Shown: positions 58,298 to 64,000 of the stretch, in pieces | Position numbering within the stretch: position 1 is the stretch's first letter | Layout: every line of letters begins with the position of its first letter | DNA from: Tubiluchus corallicola | Lineage: Eukaryota; Priapulida; Priapulimorpha; Priapulimorphida; Tubiluchidae | Length of the DNA stretch: 64,000 bases | Direction: 5' to 3' | Assembly (NCBI GenBank): GCA_030141605.1 | Contig: JAQGDQ010000005.1 | Span: forward strand, 682,180 to 746,179 | Position numbers and translations under genes: made by a program | The notes under the pieces: generated by a model | Seen by the model: only the letters and a program-made list of their open reading frames with translations | What the model was told of the DNA's origin: nothing | The model's database searches: none

Positions 58298-61200
58298 TCA
58301 TGGCATTCCAAGTTCACCGGATGCTCGTTTTTCCTGCGACTCTACCATTGCCTTCTTGATTGTACGTTTCATTTCATCATCACCTTCATCGTACATCTTC
58401 TTCATTAAGTTCATAAGGTTAGCCGACGGATCACCACTTGTATCAAAGTCAGGTGCTACAGGCCTAGAATTAAGAAGTAAGAAATTTGTTATAAGTTTAT
58501 CAAACTATGTAGTTATTAGATAAAGGCAAATAACATTAGAATTTCCTACAACATTAGAATGTAGAAAAAAAACTCGTCAGTGATACCAGAAACATCAAAG
58601 TGGCTCACGCACAATGAATTAGATGTCTAGAATGATATAAAGGCTACAGAACAACAGCGCAGCTTCCTTATTACAATTAGGTCTAGTTGTGTGTGGCATC
58701 CTACTAAGGTAATACACAGATTGGGAGTGTATACGCAGCAAAGTTACAAACTCTTGTTCGCTGACAATGGCAACAATATGAATGTAGATAAACCGAAAAA
58801 ACAGGAAAAATACGTGCAAATCTGGTGGCAATTTGTTCATCATTCCAGAAAATGCATCATTGTTATGTACTTACTGGACCTACGAGAAACTGTCAAGCAA
58901 ATTAACGCAAAAACTAAATTATTTCACTCAAGGATTATACATCATTCTATTAAGATCTTGGGTGCAAGACTAAACGTTATCCTGCAACCAAAATGCTGGG
59001 CTTTAAAATAAAAAATGTCAATTCCTGTTGTAGTGCAATTATGTTTTCAACTCTACTGCAATTGAATTAGTTTGTAGTGTCTTAATATAAAATTTACGCA
59101 TGATCAGTCCAAAAGACCTCAGTCTAACTGAGTGAACAATATAGGTTAAACAACATAAGATATCACAGATAAACTTTGTGAACACAGTATAATTCACTTA
59201 CAACAAGGTCTGTTATAACGAGCTTCTGGTTATTATGAGCAAATTCAAAATCCTGCCAAATCTTAGACTTAACTAATACATTTAAACCTTGCTTGCAGCA
59301 AGCTCCGATATTATGAGATCTTGCTTATTACAAGGGAATTTTACTGTCCGTGATTGTACTTCCCCTGGATATAATGAGCATTAATTCTATAACAAACAGG
59401 CACCATTCACATGGACAAAAAAGGTCACCATATCCAGTAAGGATTAATTTCTTGATCATGTGTAAAACAATGTGTATCAAGTACAGTATATGCAGATGTG
59501 TTAGAGGGCCTGCAGCACTTGCACTGCTGTAATTGTAAAAAAGTCAGAATGAAGCGAGCCTAAGGATTCAGATGCAAAAAAAGTAATAAAGTCAAAACAT
59601 AACAACTCCAGGAATAAAGCTGATAGAATTTAATATCAACCAGACAAAAATAAACTGTCCTGCGTTGTGAATTAAATAATTCTGTGACTTTTCACAGTTT
59701 AATTTTTAATAAAAATATGATTGAAAAATACAGTGATTTTATGTTAAGTAACACATAGACTATCCAGATTGCAGGCTTAATTATTAACTAACACAAGTCC
59801 GTGCTGAAATGTTCATAATCATAAATCATATTGCACTTGCACATTTATTCAAGTAAAAACAGACATATTTGTCCACGCTAAGCTTAAACTGATAAAAAAA
59901 CAGTCATATTTTCCACCCACACACGCATCTATGGTCAGGGTCTTGACGATTGCCGATTTGCACATTAAAAGGCTGACAGCTTAAGTACTAATACTTTGAC
60001 TACATCACTTTCAAAGCAGAGTAATTTCTAACTTGGTTCACTTAATAATTTTTGTAATAAACAAGAGCTAATACACAACAACACATGCAGGAATTGATGA
60101 CAATATTAAGATGAACGTGTGCTACAGTGTTCAGTTCTAATCTGCCTAAAAATTTTTGCAAAAAATGATAATTACTACATGTTCATTATCTGTATTGTTT
60201 AAAAGACATAATTTCATGTTCTGTAAGCTGTCAGCACATTTCATTATTCTGCAACAGAAACCTTACTTTTTATCCTTTTCTTTTTGCTCTGTTTTTACGA
60301 CGTAAGCCCACTTTTGTGTTCCGTCTTTCTTTCTTAGTGTTATCATAACAGTGTCCCGCTTAACCTACAAAAAAAATTTTTGAGATTATTTTCTTTTTCT
60401 ATTTAGGGATTTTCATGGCCAATCAGTTACAAGATATGATCATTTGGTTGAGAAGAGCATCTGCATTTTCTGTAATACTAAGTGACACAGTAACAGTCAA
60501 AAATTTACGCACTTTAAAAACAAATGAAGAATAACATCATACTGTCTACCACAAATGTACATACCTTAAAAGAGCTTTCATCTGGCCTAATTAAGAATAA
60601 CAAGTTTTTCACATGTAATTCATAATTCTTTCCATTTAAGCCTGATGCTTTCATCAAAAATGACCTGTGAAAACAAACATTAAAGTTGTTACTATAATGA
60701 TAAAAAATTAATATTACTGATATGTTTACCAAGAAAAATAACAACTTCTATTACTAAGAATATGATGTTAAAACTTCAACCCTTCTATGTATCTGCATAT
60801 AATAATGGTCCACCAACAGTATAGCAAAGGAATTTTTGAAAAGCAATCTGTTTCTATTCATTTAAGATAAATGTGGCTTTTCAATGTCTGCCAGTTGTAA
60901 ACATTGTTTCTTCAATCTAAACCGTTTGTTGAAAATTTTGTGAAATGATGTTGTTACTACCAAGAAAAAGCCCTGTCTCTATAAATACAAGCACATATTT
61001 AATTAGTTTCACTACTATCCATTTATGCAATGCCAAACACTGCAAGCCAGATTCAGCATTCAATGGCAGATCCCACTCAAACTGGATAGGCATGGCAAGA
61101 CCAAAACCAGACTTATTAAGCCTATGCCTGCAAGTTAAGCCTCTGGATCATTAGAAGTGTCTTAGCCACGTTCAGATATGTATCCCTCCTTCCTTTCTGT

Positions 61201-63336
61201 GTAAACAGTCAGAAGTAGTATGGCGAATAAAACTACTCAGAGTGAGTATTAAACTGGTTCACACTCTAATCAGCCCTCATGCTTTTCATAACTTTGACTA
61301 GACTTTAGCTTGTACGTTTTACCTGTTGATGACTCACCCATCACTTAAATAATGCACATGCAATAGTGTAGTAAGATAGGCCCCCATATTCAGTGTTTAA
61401 TGAACATCTTACATTTGATTGCAGATTAATAAGCTTTACAGTTAAGATTCGCACAGAGCTGAGATTTACGCAGATTTTTCAATAAGTTGATGTGTGTCCG
61501 CGAGATTACTCAAACACGGACACTTATTTCTTTCATTGTGTCGCAGGATGCCTATTTGGACGGGCTCTTAATTAGGCATGGGCACTAAAAAGAGTAAATA
61601 CGGTATTTAAATAAACATGCAATGTAGAGCTCATTAAGTTAACTTAGTTGCTTACACTTACGTTGCCGTGAAATCAACCGTAACATTTTCCGCAGGTAAA
61701 GTCTGCACTCCATCTAGTGTAACGTAGATCTTTACCATCTTTCCACTGTCTTCCCAAGCTGCAAAATGTGCCAGTGATTTGACTTCCAGTGATTAGATAA
61801 AATAATGCACCAGTGTTTTGCAGAAAAAACATGGTACACGTAAAAAGTAGCCAAGCAAATGCATAAAAATGATGAAAACTAAAAATGAACTACAAAAAAT
61901 AACAAATATAGTTAACTGTTGTTATTTATAATGTTGACCAATAAAGCATAACTGACTACATTCTTTGCCTAAGACGGTTTAACCTCATACATAATTCGTC
62001 TCTATAAAAAATTATCCACAATTTTCATTGAAATTTGTAAATAGTGGATTTACCATAAGTACTAAGCTTTACAAAATAACCCGGTGGTGACTTTTTGATA
62101 ATAGCTGGCTTTGATTCATCTGGTACATCACCCAGGTTTTCCTTCTCACTCTTTTCCTAGTGTAAAAAAACAGTGAAATACATTGCAAAAGCATTCAAAT
62201 TTAACTTCAAAAATTTCAAGTTTTCTGCAAAACTTAACTATGCAGACAAAGCAGTGGTTGATTAAGCCTCAAGGAATACTAGAGTGGTTTATCAGTTAGA
62301 GATAAGGGTGAAGTAGTAATGCATCTGAACCATCAATGCTCTCATGGACAAATTTTCCACTCATTTGAAATGAAAAAATCATGGTGATGATGAGAAATGA
62401 TCTATTTTAGCAGTCAAATTCTCGCCTTTTCAGTATGGATTTCATTTAGATTTTTTATACGATTTCGTACTTTGCAACCTATAGTTAAGCGCACAGTAAC
62501 ATGGCCTACCCAATGTAGAAAGTTATAACAGGCCAGAACTTAACTATCTCACCTTGAATGATAATCATCTCTAACAAACCAAAAGAGGCCAACATACATA
62601 TCTCAGCCACATTCACATCTATGTAGTTATACAACCAACCCTCAGCAAGGTGAATACGTGTGGATAGTATGGAAGGCGAAACTGCCCAAAGCCAGTATTG
62701 ATCTTTGTGAGTTGGCGGTCACTATGTTCTGTTCACTGATGAGAGTCAGCATTGTTTAACTTCAATCGTCTAACTCACACAATAACAAATTCGATATTCG
62801 CCTCGGGCAAAATATTTCAGGTAACATAGCTTACTGGTACAAAGACCATCATTAGTAACCAATACTGAAATTATGACTGGCATTTTTAAATTTGCATAGC
62901 TACAAAGTTTCATTTGGATTATTGGAACAGAAAGACATTTAAACAAATTTACCATTTAAAAGCACCAAAATAACTGAAGTTTCAAAGTACTAATATCTAA
63001 GCAATATAATAAAAAAAATAATTAAGTGTCAGCTAACAAAAACTCGAGCCAGTAGAAAACATAAATTTATGGAATGCCATTCAAACATACTGACTCGCAA
63101 AAATTTATCAATTCAAAATCATATTGGAACAATAACATTTACACTCACTGACATTTAAATAACTAAAATCACCTATAGCTCAATGAAATATTTTTATATA
63201 CAATAACAGCATGAATTACCTTGTGTTGAGAGATTTCCGTCTCTAATTTCTGTATACAAGATGCAAGCAAACTTCTAACTCTGCTTCTCGAAGCACTATC
63301 CAATAGCCTCTTAAGTTCGGTAACATCCTGAGTCAA
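58298..63336 (-). CDS. CACYBP: Calcyclin-binding protein / Siah-interacting protein (first exon missing)
   Basis: Adaptor that links the E3 ligase Siah-1 to Skp1 in beta-catenin degradation and binds S100 proteins. Six coding exons on the minus strand: 63220-63336, 62054-62156, 61662-61758, 60565-60664, 60267-60364, 58298-58463. They give 226 residues with consistent phases; human is 228, so only a short first exon with the start Met is missing, probably beyond the right edge. N-terminal dimerisation/Siah-binding helices: [22 protein letters not shown] domain: [20 protein letters not shown] through [19 protein letters not shown]-terminal SGS domain: [20 protein letters not shown]. It ends GELGMP and TGA. 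The fragment 63361-63458 duplicates part of its first visible exon. Confidence 0.93.
59195..59400 (-). mobile_element. Possible pogo/Tigger-like DNA transposon end
   Basis: On the minus strand, CAGTAAAATTCCCTTGTAAT (59329-59348) is followed by repeated motifs of the form TTATAACGAGC/ATAATATCGGAGC (near 59305, 59235, 59215). That is how the subterminal repeats of pogo-like elements look. Related motifs continue outside it to 59400. No transposase frame is present. It lies in the last CACYBP intron. Confidence 0.35.
61025..61185 (-). mobile_element. tRNA-derived SINE
   Basis: On the minus strand it begins GTGGCTAAGACACTTCTAAT (box A and anticodon-arm-like, about 61151-61170), then a box B-like AGGCTTAACTTGCAGGC, and ends in a body shared with 41690-41780. 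It lies in a CACYBP intron between the exons at 60565-60664 and 61662-61758. Confidence 0.55.
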
Positions 63337-63458
63337 CTGGAAAAAATCAAATCATGATATGCAAGCAAACTTGTAACTCTGCTTCTCGAAGCACTATTCA
63401 ATAGCCTCTTAAGTTTGGTAACATCCTGAGTCAAATGAAAAAAATCAAATCATGATAT
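63263..63458 (-). repeat. 98-bp tandem duplication including part of a CACYBP exon
   Basis: Unit 1 (63263-63360) spans 74 bases of the CACYBP exon plus its acceptor and upstream intron. Unit 2 (63361-63458) is the same length with about six substitutions and lies just upstream in transcription. In unit 2 the acceptor CAG reads CAT and there is no donor, so it is a dead exon copy. Confidence 0.9.
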
Positions 63459-64000
63459 CAAATCAATGGTGACTGCTAGACCATTAAAAAAACTAGGTTA
63501 ATATTAACTATTTGTCAACCAAGTATCTGTTAACTGGTCACTTCATGTGTTGATTTATAATACAAATACATGTACTTACAAGCCCACAATGGACATTCGT
63601 AAACTTTTGTGATAAATAAATAGACGCTGACTAGTAATAATAAGAGATAAAAAACACTAATCTGTGATCAGTTATCATTGTGACTGGTGGTATAATGAGC
63701 AGGTTATTCACATTATTCTCTAACATCATGCAGGAAAAATAAGTGAAAATTGCAATAAATCTTTTACAGTTTTTATTTTATTTTACAGATTTTGTTATAA
63801 AATTACATCTTATACAAATGTAAGTTATGGTAAATTTGGCGGTACACTAGGTTCTGTGGTTCAACAAAACTTCAGTAAATAGTGACAACATAGAACTGCT
63901 CATGACTGACTAGTTACCAAAAACTCACACACTCACGCATTAAGCAAACTGTAGTTTCACTGATATTCGTGATCCATATAAGAATGTGAAATTTTCGGAA
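63459..64000. other. Upstream intron of CACYBP
   Basis: No exon with a start codon in the needed phase-0 join to the exon at 63336 could be found here. A donor-like GTAAGT occurs on the minus strand near 63580, but the frame before it has no ATG before a stop. The first exon is probably outside the window. Confidence 0.4.

Noticed and set aside
63570-63620. Candidate first exon of CACYBP ending at a GTAAGT donor
   Set aside because: The frame that would join in phase 0 has no ATG before an upstream stop, and the ATG present is in the wrong phase.

Overview
This is nuclear DNA from an animal. It is AT-rich, its genes are split into many short exons joined by GT-AG introns, and several families of transposable elements lie between and inside the genes. 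The protein set (an axonemal dynein, an ESCRT protein, a Golgi/endosome SNARE, the selenocysteine elongation factor, a microtubule-linked WD40 protein, and calcyclin-binding protein) fits a metazoan with motile cilia and selenoproteins. The elements (CR1/L2-like LINE, BEL/Pao, Ty3/gypsy, tRNA-derived SINEs, MITE-like repeats) and the sequence divergence suggest an invertebrate, but I cannot name the phylum from the sequence alone.

Layout: 0.36-4.6 kb, minus strand, first seven coding exons of a DNAH2-type axonemal dynein heavy chain, running off the left edge. 4.9-6.4 kb, a decayed LINE split by a solo-LTR-like insertion. 9.3-10.6 kb, plus strand, an intact single-exon CHMP7. 13.5-21.1 kb, plus strand, a complete eight-exon syntaxin-6. 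21.9-25.75 kb, a retroelement graveyard (gypsy gag relic, solo LTR, BEL/Pao pol relic). 29.85-41.07 kb, minus strand, a complete eleven-exon EEFSEC whose introns carry several inverted-repeat elements. 41.9-42.7 kb, a second copy of a palindrome-ended element first seen at 3.3 kb. 46.56-55.03 kb, plus strand, a complete ten-exon WDR47. 58.3-63.34 kb, minus strand, CACYBP lacking only its first coding exon, probably beyond the right edge. WDR47 and CACYBP are convergent; EEFSEC and WDR47 are divergent.

The host genes are unrelated housekeeping or ciliary genes and form no pathway or operon. I read exon boundaries from reading frame, splice sites and remembered family sequences; intron phases are consistent in all five multi-exon models. 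I found no sign of a new multi-gene system. The most unusual material is non-coding: a 1.76 kb element in an EEFSEC intron with long inverted arms built from degenerate TTTTGTAAAA repeats, a repeat family whose ends are tandem GTCCTAC/GTAGGAC palindromes, an LTR family seen twice inside older retroelements, and a tandemly duplicated CACYBP exon whose extra copy has lost its splice acceptor.
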